Source: Metabacillus niabensis (GTDB taxonomy: Bacteria > Bacillota > Bacilli > Bacillales > Bacillaceae). From it: DNA of 64,000 nucleotides. The position numbers and the translations under genes are program-made. A model generated the notes under the pieces. It saw only the letters and a list, made by a program, of their open reading frames with translations. It ran no database searches and was not told the origin of the DNA. This document shows, one piece after another, positions 16,827-25,291 of the stretch; position 1 is the first letter of the stretch; every line of letters begins with the position of its first letter. Location of the stretch: positions 1 through 64,000 of the forward strand of contig NZ_JAIVLH010000012.1 of assembly GCF_020524345.1 (NCBI RefSeq). Direction: 5' to 3'.

Positions 16827-16848
16827 GTGTATTATTGCCTTAATACGC
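16827..16848. promoter_or_regulatory. Operator candidate for the GntR regulator (site 2)
   Basis: GTGTATTA and TTAATACGC repeat the same half-site sequence, with a shorter spacing and one mismatch, about 80 bp upstream of site 1. The rest of the 16849-17032 gap shows only a degenerate repeat-family copy at 16952-16993. Confidence 0.5.
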
Positions 16849-17032
16849 TAATATATGTATATTCTAATGTTTAAATCAGTTCATTGTCAACCAGTTTTTG
16901 TAAATGTGTTAAATAGGTATATACATAGATATAGAGAAGAAAAAAAATAAAAAGACGCCTATTTCAAGATAATCACTCAATTATTGAAGATCACTCGTTC
17001 ACTATTTATGCGAACTGCGCAGTAAAAAATCT

Positions 17033-17041
17033 TGTTATAAT
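17033..17041 (+). promoter_or_regulatory. Extended -10 promoter
   Basis: TGTTATAAT (TG-N-TATAAT) lies 32 bases before the start of the small membrane protein gene. No good -35 box is seen, as expected for an extended -10. Confidence 0.5.
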
Positions 17042-17072
17042 ATACCTAAAAATTGTAAAGGTAGGAATTAAT

Positions 17073-17258
17073 TTGAACTTGAATGCTGGTGATGTAATAT
17101 TTCAACTGATAATGTTTCTTTTTATTTTTGGTATGTTTTTTGTTGTCTTTTTTGTTGTTCGTTCACTAATCACAAAGCAACAGCAACCGAATAAATCTGA
17201 CGACATCGAGCAAAAGCTTGATAGAATAATTGAAATACTTGAACAGGATAAGAAATAG
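17073..17258 (+). CDS. DUF4083-like small membrane protein
   Basis: This 61-residue protein starts at TTG with AAGGTAGG upstream. One strongly hydrophobic segment (about 8-31) is followed by a basic stretch and a C-terminal coiled-coil-like tail (DDIEQKLDRIIEILEQDKK). This is the layout of the DUF4083 family of bacilli, of unknown role. It stands alone between minus-strand genes. The encoded 46-residue protein at 21191-21331 has the same layout. Confidence 0.75.
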   Translation: MNLNAGDVIFQLIMFLFIFGMFFVVFFVVRSLITKQQQPNKSDDIEQKLDRIIEILEQDKK

Positions 17259-17329
17259 TGAATTTTTTATCCTTACTAACTTTTTATTTTGCTTCGCAAT
17301 TTCCATCAATTCTATATTTTTCAAATCAG

Positions 17330-17381
17330 AAAAAGGCACTTTTTCATTGTTCCAGAAAAGCGCTTTATTGCTGAAGATCAA
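17330..17381 (-). repeat. Dispersed GCGCTT repeat copy, terminator position
   Basis: This copy reads GCGCTTTATTGCTGAAGATCA at its conserved end (17360-17380) and forms an imperfect hairpin with the AAAGGCAC arm before it. It lies downstream of the CPBP gene on the minus strand, where a terminator is expected. See the finding on the repeat family. Confidence 0.65.
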
Positions 17382-17425
17382 GATAAAATTATTGAACCGT
17401 TAGTTTAACTAAGTTTAACCTACAG

Positions 17426-18090
17426 CTAAAAATATTCTCTATAAAATATAAATGTATTCCACAATGAATGAAGTACAATTGCTGGTAGTATTGATTTAGA
17501 ATATCTATAAATCACCAAGAGTATCAAACCCATTATTCCCCCAAAGACAGCGTAATCACCGTGAACAACTCCAAAAGCAATTGAAGATATTATGGCAGCT
17601 ATCCATACTCCTAATTTATCATTTATCCACCCAAACAGAATTACCCTAAAAAATACTTCTTCAAAGACTGGAGTGAAGAATATAGTCAGCATATACCATA
17701 TTAATGGTTTAGTAGCCATAAATAGGTCATTTTCATAAATAACTCGCAGTCCATCACTAATAAAAATTCCATTAAGAAAAATTATTTTTTCCGAAATCAT
17801 TATTAAAAAAAGCATAATATTAAAGCAATATATATTTTATACTCTTTAAAATCCTTAAAACTGAAAGCAACAAGGACGCTTTTTCTAATAGATGGAAATA
17901 ATAATAAGGAAATCAGTAAGGGAAATCCCATTATTAAAGGCGTATAATCGGAGTATAAATAGTAATTTGATACCAAGTTCAAGAATGGTTTCAAACCATA
18001 CCATAAGATGATGTATATAAGTAAGAATACTACCATTTTTAGATTACTAATACCATTTAGTATACTTTCTTTATCTTTATGTATTTTCAT
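17426..18090 (-). pseudogene. CPBP-family intramembrane metalloprotease, split by one-base frameshift
   Basis: Two frames, 18090-17803 and 17815-17426, together make one normal-length protein of about 224 residues. The second part has all three CPBP motifs: EEVFFR, FGVVH and HSLWN. The break is at a run of seven Ts (minus strand, about 17808-17814); one extra T restores a continuous frame through LCFFLIMISEK. It may be a true pseudogene, a sequencing error in a homopolymer, or a site of slippage. CPBP proteases include bacteriocin-immunity proteins. It has a GAGGAG site, rather distant from the ATG. Confidence 0.8.
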
Positions 18091-18339
18091 TTTTATTATG
18101 GCTTCTCCTCAAAATTAGTATTTTTTAACAAAAACAGAAAAGATATAATTCTTGTTCGACTATCCTGTCCGTTAATGTAAGTAATATTTTCACGAAATCA
18201 CTTTATTTTAACATATATATCCAACTGAACTGGCAGGTGTTGTTCATCAATCTCCTTATTCAAGAATGGCGCTTTGATGCTGAGATCATAATTTTTATTA
18301 TATTCAACATAAAGTAGCTCATTATTTTATCTATGAATA

Positions 18340-18552
18340 CTACTTTTTATCTAATAAAAATACCTTTTTGGTAATAATTAGCCATAATACATATAAAAAA
18401 TAAATGATGATTGTTCCTATTACACTATAATATAGTACCGATACTGAAGTGGGTGCCCATACTCTTATAAACCCCCAAGTCATTTCGAATAAAAATATAG
18501 GAGTTACCATCATCAGTATCAAAATCGAAGTTACAAACAATGAATGGAACAC
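18340..18552 (-). CDS. Hypothetical small membrane protein
   Basis: This 70-residue frame with a GTG start holds two hydrophobic segments separated by a short loop (about 8-28 and 38-62), ending in a basic KKVFLLDKK tail. The ribosome site is weak. I recognise no family. It could be a member of the accessory cluster around it or a decayed gene tail. Confidence 0.4.
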   Translation of the reverse strand: MFHSLFVTSILILMMVTPIFLFEMTWGFIRVWAPTSVSVLYYSVIGTIIIYFLYVLWLIITKKVFLLDKK

Positions 18553-18796
18553 TAATAGAAAAATTCTCTTCCCTTTTAACGATACCCAAGAACGTTGTTT
18601 TCTTTTTAATTAATTCTTAATTGTATTTTTAAATTCCGATAATTCAAGTGATTCTTTTAATTCAAATCTCACTAATAACAGGAATTGTTCGTCAATCTGG
18701 CCTGATTGCTGAAAATCAATAGTAGATGATATTACCAATAATAAAATGTGAGTAGATGCTACTTTTTCAATGGAATTCAAAAATAAATTATAAAAA

Positions 18797-18820
18797 CGGC
18801 GAAAATCAATCCATTCGCCG
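18797..18820. terminator. Terminator after the putative immunity gene
   Basis: CGGCGAA (18797-18803) pairs with TTCGCCG (18814-18820), with T-runs on both sides, so it works in either direction. Related CGGCGA hairpins stand at 20484 and 20731. Confidence 0.85.
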
Positions 18821-18827
18821 TTTTTAT

Positions 18828-19193
18828 TCATATTATATCTAATCTTTCACAATTAAAGGATATATAATCCCCTTCATTTATATCTCCGGGAATCAGACTA
18901 CTATCTAATTCAAATAAGAATTCTCCTAATTTTACAATTTCATTATTTTTATCAATTAGTTGTCCTGTTAATAGATAATTAAAATTATTACCTAATTTGA
19001 CAACTTCATATTTATTTTCTTCTGCTTTTATTATTTGAGTAACATCGTAACAATAGATTGGATCCTTGAGTTCACTTCCCTCATCCTTTTGCAACGGATG
19101 CGCAAAACACTTTACAAAATGTTCACCATCAGTAACTTCTACTTCTGCCTCTAAAATTTCTCCTGAAAGCCATTCAATTTTCGTTATTTTCAT
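18828..19193 (-). CDS. Putative immunity protein next to a broken toxin gene
   Basis: This 121-residue acidic, soluble protein has no signal or membrane segment and reads as a compact beta-rich domain (WLSGEILEAEVEVTDGEHFVKCF; NYLLTGQLIDKNNEIVKLGEF). I recognise no named family. It begins 12 bases after the end of the peptidoglycan-binding toxin remnant, the usual place for a cognate immunity gene in bacterial polymorphic toxin loci. The immunity role is inferred only from this position and size. Confidence 0.6.
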   Translation of the reverse strand: MKITKIEWLSGEILEAEVEVTDGEHFVKCFAHPLQKDEGSELKDPIYCYDVTQIIKAEENKYEVVKLGNNFNYLLTGQLIDKNNEIVKLGEFLFELDSSLIPGDINEGDYISFNCERLDII

Positions 19194-19205
19194 CTCTAAT
19201 CCCCT

Positions 19206-20340
19206 TTACTTTATTCCCAAACTTGGTGCTTTTTTAGAAAGTTCCTTTGCGGTTTTTATATGGAAAGTAGTTGAATTTCCAGTATTTCTGTCTAATTCAA
19301 CAAATGCATATTTTGCACTACCCGATTCCACCAATTAATTTTACGTAACCATTTAATTCTGATACATACTTCCCAGTATTTTTCACGTAATTTGCATCTT
19401 CAAGGTAATTCTTTAAATTATATTGACCCTTACCCATAGCAGTCATAATTTCTTTGCTATGTCTTTCAAAATGAATTATCGCCTCATCGCCTTTAAACTT
19501 TGTTAGGTTTTGTAGTAGCCTCTGCTAATAGTGACTTATCTATTTTTAAAGCTACTTTACTTCCCGTCTTTACTAATTTCAATCCAAGATTTACTGCCTT
19601 ACCTCCTAGAATAAAACTTAACCCAGCAATAACTTTATCTATAGTATTTGCCTTTGGGTCTACTTGTGTTTTTAAATCATCTCCAATTAGAAAATCAAAC
19701 CCTAGTTTACCTATTCCTTTTAATGATTTTGAAACTTCACTCCAAGTGGAATTTTTATTTTCAACAATTTTCTCATGTGATGCGTATATAGTTAATGAAT
19801 TATCGATTTTAGGATTCGGAGGTGAATATGTTTTATAAGGTTTATAACTCTTCAAATGTGAATATGTTTGATTCCCAGCAATGCCATCCGCCTTTATTCC
19901 AATTTTCTTTTGAAAAGCAATTACTGCTGATTCAGTTTTACTTCCAAATTTGCCATCAACAGTCCCTACGTTAAAACCTGCTTCTTTTAACATGTTTTAC
20001 AGGCTTTTTCGCTACTCCCCTCTTTCAATGTTTGCTCCGTCCAAGAGGAAGTTGTTGAAGTACTCGGCTTTTTATAACTTTTTATTTTATTACCTACAAT
20101 CCCATCCTGACTGATTCCTACTTTCTTTTGCAAGGCTTTTACCGCTGCTACGGTTTTTTCTCCATATACACCGTCAACTTTTCCTACGTCAAAACCTGCC
20201 TTTTCTAACATATTTTGCAGATCTTTAACAGCCTCTCCTTTACTTCCTTTTTTTAAAGTCTGCCCTGTCCAATCAGTAGAATTGGTACTAGGTTTATTAA
20301 CTATTGTAGTTTTTGTATAAGTTTTCATAGTTTCGGTCAT
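19206..20340 (-). pseudogene. Peptidoglycan-binding polymorphic-toxin-like gene, multiply frameshifted
   Basis: Two PG_binding_1 repeats are visible (GSKGEAVKDLQNMLEKAGF...VDGVYGEKT and [18 protein letters not shown]), then a linker with a hydrophobic stretch, and a C-terminal domain with IIHFERHSKEI and later KYAFVELDRNTGNSTTFHIKT. At least three frame breaks interrupt it, near 19992, 19497 and 19328. The layout is that of a secreted toxin with a short C-terminal effector, perhaps an RNase-type fold. There is no good ribosome site at the first ATG. It is inactive as written. Confidence 0.75.
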
Positions 20341-20483
20341 AACTTATTATTAATTGAGAGAATAAAATTCGATACAAAAGAACTATATTTCCAGAGTTCA
20401 TTTAAACTCTATCCTTAGACGAACTGAAAAATTCATATAGCTTTTAATACTAGAAGAGCTCATTATTAATCAATTCAAAAAAA

Positions 20484-20506
20484 CAGCGAGTATAATAAAC
20501 TCGCCG
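20484..20506 (-). terminator. CGGCGAG-type hairpin
   Basis: On the minus strand CGGCGAG pairs with CTCGCTG (one G-U) and is followed by seven Ts. It lies just beyond the 3' side of the intron remnant. Confidence 0.7.
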
Positions 20507-20519
20507 TTTATAAAGTGTT

Positions 20520-20725
20520 AAATTCAAACATTACCGCCACCTCTGGTTCACATTACATTTCGGGCTGGACTTTGTCTGCAGATATTTCGGATTCCCCTTC
20601 GCGGGGGAACACCTGTCAATGCTCCTCAACATGAAGGAAGCTTTCTCCTTCGGCTATGGAACTTAAAAAAGATAAAGTTAGCGAGTGGATTTTAACCACT
20701 TATATTGTATGACTGCGGGGCACAC
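20520..20725 (-). mobile_element. Group IIC intron remnant (5' domain I RNA)
   Basis: On the minus strand the segment begins GTGTGCCCCGCAG directly after the T-run of a terminator and continues with ATCCACTCGCTAAC, CATAGCCGAAGG and a GGTGTTCCCC...GGGGAATCCGAA hairpin. These match the order of domain I landmarks in class C group II introns such as the one from Oceanobacillus iheyensis as I remember it. Class C introns insert after terminator stems, as here. No reverse transcriptase frame or domain V is found, so only about 200 bases of the 5' end remain. Confidence 0.65.
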
Positions 20726-20730
20726 AAAAA

Positions 20731-20758
20731 AACGGCGAAGATTATTCCGTTCGCCGTT
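20731..20758 (-). terminator. Terminator that served as intron target
   Basis: AACGGCGAA (20731-20739) pairs exactly with TTCGCCGTT (20750-20758); on the minus strand it is followed by seven Ts and then the intron 5' end. It terminates the gene at 20806-21087. Confidence 0.88.
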
Positions 20759-20805
20759 ACATTTCCGCTTTTATACGGATAAAACATTAAAGTAATTTTC
20801 TATAA

Positions 20806-21087
20806 TTACAGTATTCTAAAGGAAGCTCTAACTAAGGCTTTAAAACCTCTTTCCACTGAAATTATCGTGTATTCACTATTAATTTTCCAAACTAATTTTT
20901 CTAAATTTACATCTTGATATTTCATATAAGTGCTAGTATTATCTACAGTTGGTCCATGAAGAATATAAGCCGTGGGTCCAAAAACCTTCCCATTTGTAAT
21001 AATAAATATCCCCTCATCCTGCGTTCTAATGACATCCCAACTTTTAGGTTTATACCTTTCAATTTCAAATTGATTATTTTCACTCAA
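20806..21087 (-). CDS. Hypothetical protein, 93 residues
   Basis: This protein starts at a TTG with AAGGAA about ten bases upstream. It is soluble, with no signal peptide, and looks beta-rich (WDVIRTQDEGIFIITNGKVFGPTAYILHG). I recognise no family. A strong terminator follows at once, supporting a real transcription unit. Confidence 0.55.
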   Translation of the reverse strand: MSENNQFEIERYKPKSWDVIRTQDEGIFIITNGKVFGPTAYILHGPTVDNTSTYMKYQDVNLEKLVWKINSEYTIISVERGFKALVRASFRIL

Positions 21088-21190
21088 AACAATGACTTCC
21101 TTACTTATAGAATTACCTAATCATGTTTAATTTTACATTTTACTCTTAGCGAATCGGAATATATTTATAAAGAGGAGTGAATAAGACTAT

Positions 21191-21331
21191 CTATTTTTTA
21201 TTACTCTCTATTACTTCACGTAATTTCTTTATCTCTTCTGTTTGGTCCAAAATATTGTTATTAACTTTTCTTAAAGCATCAAACACAGCAAAAATTCCTG
21301 CAAATATTAAAATACCAAAAAGGATCATCAT
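21191..21331 (-). CDS. Small membrane protein with coiled-coil tail, 46 residues
   Basis: The start at 21331 has GAAGGTG seven bases upstream. Residues about 3-18 form one hydrophobic helix (ILFGILIFAGIFAVF) and residues 21-46 a charged coiled-coil-like tail (NNNILDQTEEIKKLREVIE). The reading pattern is clearly coding. The layout resembles the DUF4083-like protein at 17073-17258. Function unknown. Confidence 0.7.
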   Translation of the reverse strand: MMILFGILIFAGIFAVFDALRKVNNNILDQTEEIKKLREVIESNKK

Positions 21332-21462
21332 TTTTACACCTTCTTACATCGAATTAAATATAGTCAATAAAACAAAGGAAGAAACACAGTCATTCTTGAA
21401 AAAATGCTCACGATTGTAGAATGAAATAAAGATTGATATCTATTATTCTTTATTTATGAATC

Positions 21463-22983
21463 TTAATCTTGTATCCATTCTTCATTAGGATATTCCTGCT
21501 TAAGTCTTTTAACTAGTTCTATTTGTATTTCTTTGTAACCAATTAATTCCTTGTTTAGTAATTCTTTATAAACAATAACAGGCTCAGAAATATTATTTCG
21601 GATTGCATCAGCAAATTCAGATGTATAATGAGATTCCTCATTGTACTTTCTAATTGCCTCTTCTGCCATTTCTGCATATTTTAAGGAATCCTCAAGGCTT
21701 TTTAATAGAGATAACTCTGACATCATATATAGTTCACTAACATCCGTTTCCTTCATTTTTTGTAGCGTATCCATCGCCTTCTCGAATTCACCTTGTTTTA
21801 TATATACATAGGGTAAGCTTCGCTCGACATTCACATCGTAGGGATCCAAACTAGCAATCTTTAAATATAAATTCTCTGCAACTTTAAATTCCTTCTTTAT
21901 TTCTGCTTCACCTGCTTGTTCGGACAGAACTTTTATCTCTTCTCGTCTATTTAAAAATGTTGTTTGAAACTCTTCTATTTTCAAGCCTGTTGTTTCTTGG
22001 AAGACTGTATAGAAATCCTTATCATTTTTTGTACGGATGAGGATGCTTGGGATAACGTCCTTTCCATGTTCAATAACAAGTTCTTTGACTGCAAAATAAC
22101 TTTGAAGATATGGATCAAACCCATCTCGTCTTGCTTCATGAAAATCGTTATTCGTATCAATATCTTTAAAATTGATCTCTTTATTAAGATCTATTTCAAC
22201 AGACGTATGCAGGTTCATAATATATTCCGATATACCTTCATTAAACCATTGTGGGATACTCGTACTTGAAATATGATGATGTTCTAAAAATTGGTCTGTA
22301 CGATAATGAGTATATTCATGAGTAAAAGAGTCTTGAAATTCGTAGGGTGCAACACTTTTCTCACTTACGATATGAATGGATTGGTTACTTGGAACATAAA
22401 ATCCACTTAACTTCTCCTTATTTGTTCGAGAATTTAGTTCATCAACACTTTCATATATCATGATGGTTAAATCGACTGGGGTATCAGCACCGTATAGTAA
22501 ATCTAGTTCTTCTTTTACATTTGGATATAAACTCTTTATTGTATCAATGGATGTCTCTTCCCCTTTAGGAAAGTGAAAAGTAATTCCATTATATTCTTCA
22601 GTAAGTAACCCTTCTTTATATGCAACTGGAATAAAGACATTGGTTGCAGCAAGAACACTTTCTTTCAAACTCGGAACTCTATCTATAGAAGTTTCTTCTA
22701 GAATTATAGTTAATAACCCTAACGCAATTACAAACAAAAGATAAAAAATAGAAACAGCAAATAGTACAAAGGAACCTATTCTTTTCCGAATCTTCAACAT
22801 AGCGATATTGCCTTTAATCATTCCATACATACTGATACTAATAGGAATAATAAGTATCATACTTATTACGAAACTAATTGCTAAGCCCTCTACGCCATTT
22901 AGTGATAATACAATAAAATACAATACTATCGCTAGGGAAATTAGGATAGATAATAACGCGATACCTTTTAAAAATGCCTTCAT
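21463..22983 (-). CDS. Membrane-anchored gluzincin metallopeptidase with TPR-like tail
   Basis: With the start at the ATG at 22983 (GAGGAG seven bases upstream) the protein has 506 residues. Three hydrophobic segments fill the first 95 residues. The peptidase centre is HEYTH (about 222-226) followed by WFNEGISEY (about 247-254), giving two His and a Glu as zinc ligands. Residues about 345-460 form helical TPR-like repeats. The active site should face outside. Substrate is unknown. Confidence 0.85.
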   Translation of the reverse strand: MKAFLKGIALLSILISLAIVLYFIVLSLNGVEGLAISFVISMILIIPISISMYGMIKGNIAMLKIRKRIGSFVLFAVSIFYLLFVIALGLLTIILEETSIDRVPSLKESVLAATNVFIPVAYKEGLLTEEYNGITFHFPKGEETSIDTIKSLYPNVKEELDLLYGADTPVDLTIMIYESVDELNSRTNKEKLSGFYVPSNQSIHIVSEKSVAPYEFQDSFTHEYTHYRTDQFLEHHHISSTSIPQWFNEGISEYIMNLHTSVEIDLNKEINFKDIDTNNDFHEARRDGFDPYLQSYFAVKELVIEHGKDVIPSILIRTKNDKDFYTVFQETTGLKIEEFQTTFLNRREEIKVLSEQAGEAEIKKEFKVAENLYLKIASLDPYDVNVERSLPYVYIKQGEFEKAMDTLQKMKETDVSELYMMSELSLLKSLEDSLKYAEMAEEAIRKYNEESHYTSEFADAIRNNISEPVIVYKELLNKELIGYKEIQIELVKRLKQEYPNEEWIQD

Positions 22984-23148
22984 TAATAACTCCTCAAAAA
23001 ACTTATTTATGCAAATCTTCAAGAACCTGACCAAATACCAGCCACACATTAAAATCTATCGTTATATCTTTTGTATAAGAATACTATATCTTCCTAATTT
23101 TAACATAATTCTCAATCCTTGTTGTTCAACAATGTCGCCTACATGAAA

Positions 23149-23178
23149 AAGGAGCAATTCCCCACATAAGCGCCCCTT
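23149..23178 (-). terminator. Intrinsic terminator
   Basis: On the minus strand AAGGGGC pairs with GCTCCTT (one G-U) and leads into a T-run. It ends the phosphotransferase gene. Confidence 0.6.
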
Positions 23179-23187
23179 ATTGAACAT

Positions 23188-23979
23188 TCATGTCCATTCT
23201 GATCCAAATTTCCGTATAAATGAAATATCCTTTTCATAATGTTCAAGATGTCCTTCATCTATCATCTTTTTGAACGCAAGGTCACCTTCACTGGCCTTTC
23301 TGTTAATTGTTTTACATAACCCTTCTACTCTTCTTATGACCATTTCTAAATAATCTTCTTCTCGTTCCTTCCCATAAGCTTCAAAAAACAACCTGATTCT
23401 TTGTTTTATTCGATTAGCATGCCGTTGTGTTTGATAATGAATTTCCTCACCTGTTTCAGAAAGGTAGAATCTACTTAAGGGTACACACGTATAAAGAGTA
23501 TAGGCTATATCCCAAACTCTTGGACCAGGTGCAGCAACATCGAAGTCAATGATACCTACCGGTTTTTCTTTGTTAAAAACAATGTTGTATCTAGCAAAAT
23601 CATTGTGGCATAACACTTCCACATTATCTGGTGTATTGTCTAACGGTTTCCATTCTTCAGTAAATGGGAAATCACTTACCGCATCATGATAGGAACGGAG
23701 CATTTTGGCTATATCTTTTAAGGCATCATCAGACCACATATATTCTTTTAAAGGATCGTTTCCAGCTTCTCCTTCAATGAAGGACAATATTTCTCTTCCT
23801 TTTTCATCAATTCCTAAAAATCTTGGCGCATAATGAAATCTCTTTTTCTCCAAGTGCTTTAGCAGTTTGTGTACTCTAGAGCTTTCAGGTTTTAAGTCTC
23901 GTCGAACAGTATTCCCCGAACGATAAATGCTGGAGACATTGCCCCCTTTTAGCTTTTCTTCGCGTTCCTGATCGTTCAT
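23188..23979 (-). CDS. Phosphotransferase family protein (APH/choline kinase fold)
   Basis: This 263-residue protein shows the aminoglycoside-phosphotransferase fold: a nucleotide-loop-like SSIYRSGNTVRRDLKPES near 16-33, catalytic loop LCHNDFARYNIVFN (about 123-136) and the metal-binding IIDFDVAAPGPRVWDIAY. Such proteins phosphorylate small hydroxylated molecules; most chromosomal copies do not confer drug resistance. A nucleotidyltransferase-type gene lies just upstream on the same strand, an arrangement that hints at small-molecule modification, though they are 91 bases apart. Confidence 0.85.
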   Translation of the reverse strand: MNDQEREEKLKGGNVSSIYRSGNTVRRDLKPESSRVHKLLKHLEKKRFHYAPRFLGIDEKGREILSFIEGEAGNDPLKEYMWSDDALKDIAKMLRSYHDAVSDFPFTEEWKPLDNTPDNVEVLCHNDFARYNIVFNKEKPVGIIDFDVAAPGPRVWDIAYTLYTCVPLSRFYLSETGEEIHYQTQRHANRIKQRIRLFFEAYGKEREEDYLEMVIRRVEGLCKTINRKASEGDLAFKKMIDEGHLEHYEKDISFIRKFGSEWT

Positions 23980-24070
23980 ATAGCATCACCCTTACTCGTC
24001 TAATTACTAACTTACCAATTCTATCTATTTATTATTCTCCCTTTATCTACACCTTATATGGAATGTCTTA

Positions 24071-24778
24071 TCATTTCCCTAATGAAAACCCCTCAAACAA
24101 ACGTCCACCATGCGGTTCTAATACCTTATCAACTAATTGAACAACTTTATCTTTCTCACCTGTCAGATAAAAGGCATTAAAGGCTTCTACAAACTCTCCT
24201 GTAAATTTCTCATCATATTGATTCAGAGCGCGAATAATCCATTTGGAAGAACCAATCCACCGACGATTTGTTCTTAAGACAAACTCATGAACTAGATCAG
24301 CTATGGTATTAGCAATAAATATTTCTTCAGCTCGGTTCATACATCCTAAAAAATCATCAAGTGCATCCGTTAAAAAATATCGCTTCGTCCTTATCATGTC
24401 TTCAGACCATTTTTCAGGGCCTTTATCTAAAATATCTTCAGCTTCCTTTTTTATAGATTTTAAGATTCCTTCATCTTTTATAATAATCCCTTCAGAAATC
24501 ATTCTTGGCATAGAAGGCCTCGCTGCTTTGCAGTCCATTTCAATAAAGTATTTGTAAGAAGATAAATTATGGACAAAAATCTCTATTGCCCAACCAAAGG
24601 CAAACATTGACTCCCTATATGATGAAGAAAGTCTTTTATCAAAAATAACGATATCTAGATCTGATGTTTCTGTTGCCTCCCCCCTAACTACGCTTCCTGC
24701 TAATAAAGCCCCTTGGCAATTTGAAAAGTACTTTTCAATAAATTGATTCGCTGCTTCTATTGAATCTAATTTCTCCAT
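24071..24778 (-). CDS. Nucleotidyltransferase-domain protein
   Basis: The start is set at the ATG at 24778, with AGAGGTG six bases upstream, giving 235 residues. The polymerase-beta-type core is clear: LLAGSVVRGEATETSDLDIVIFD (about 30-52) with the GS motif and the Asp pair binding metal. The helical C-terminal half (FLTDALDDFLGCMNRAEE...) resembles antibiotic nucleotidyltransferases. The substrate cannot be told. It may be co-transcribed with the phosphotransferase gene. Confidence 0.85.
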   Translation of the reverse strand: MEKLDSIEAANQFIEKYFSNCQGALLAGSVVRGEATETSDLDIVIFDKRLSSSYRESMFAFGWAIEIFVHNLSSYKYFIEMDCKAARPSMPRMISEGIIIKDEGILKSIKKEAEDILDKGPEKWSEDMIRTKRYFLTDALDDFLGCMNRAEEIFIANTIADLVHEFVLRTNRRWIGSSKWIIRALNQYDEKFTGEFVEAFNAFYLTGEKDKVVQLVDKVLEPHGGRLFEGFSLGK

Positions 24779-24819
24779 AAGATTCACCTCTAACACTCTT
24801 TCTATTAAACTGTAAATGT

Positions 24820-24957
24820 CTATTTGTTTTTCTTCTTTCTATTTGCAATAAAAATTGCTCCTACATAACATCCAAACCCTATTACATGCAAAATAGTATT
24901 GCCACTCTTACCGAAGTCATCAATTGTAAGTGCCATTAAAATGGCCCCAAATATCAT
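24820..24957 (-). CDS. Small membrane protein, 45 residues, possibly 5'-damaged
   Basis: From the ATG at 24957 the frame encodes two hydrophobic segments separated by TIDDFGKSGN and ends in a basic NRKKKNK tail. The pattern is strongly coding. However, there is no ribosome site, and the open frame extends upstream about ten codons without a start until a TGA, so the 5' end may have been lost. No family recognised. Confidence 0.45.
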   Translation of the reverse strand: MIFGAILMALTIDDFGKSGNTILHVIGFGCYVGAIFIANRKKKNK

Positions 24958-25234
24958 AAGTAAAACACAAAAAACATTTTCAGATTCTACTCAATCCCCC
25001 AGGCCCACAATAAAATCAATTCGTCTCTTATTAAATCTCCGCTCCTTTAGTTGAGTAACAAAAGTAGTGTTTTAGGATCTAGCTAAAAGACATATAGATA
25101 ATATGGCATTGCTGTACAGCAAGCACCACCTTAATCACAACCTTTTCCTAATTTTAACATATTCTTCTTGCTAGTTATTCAATATATTGCTCGTTGCGGA
25201 GGAAGAAGGGTTTTACAAAAAAATAGTGGAATAG
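24958..25234. other. Intergenic stretch, nothing recognised
   Basis: No gene, repeat or RNA signature seen apart from the terminator that follows at 25235. Confidence 0.5.
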
Positions 25235-25282
25235 AAAAGAGACTAACTCAGGGTGCCATATACCCTTGAGTTAGTCTCTTTT
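25235..25282. terminator. Intrinsic terminator of the DedA gene
   Basis: A perfect 16-bp stem (25235-25250 with 25267-25282) with A and T runs on both sides; on the minus strand it follows the DedA-family gene. Confidence 0.9.
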
Positions 25283-25291
25283 TTAAAATCG

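Noticed and set aside
18610-18831. 73-codon minus-strand frame
   Set aside because: Its N-terminus is the translated terminator hairpin and its middle is a dispersed-repeat copy, so the coding look is accidental.
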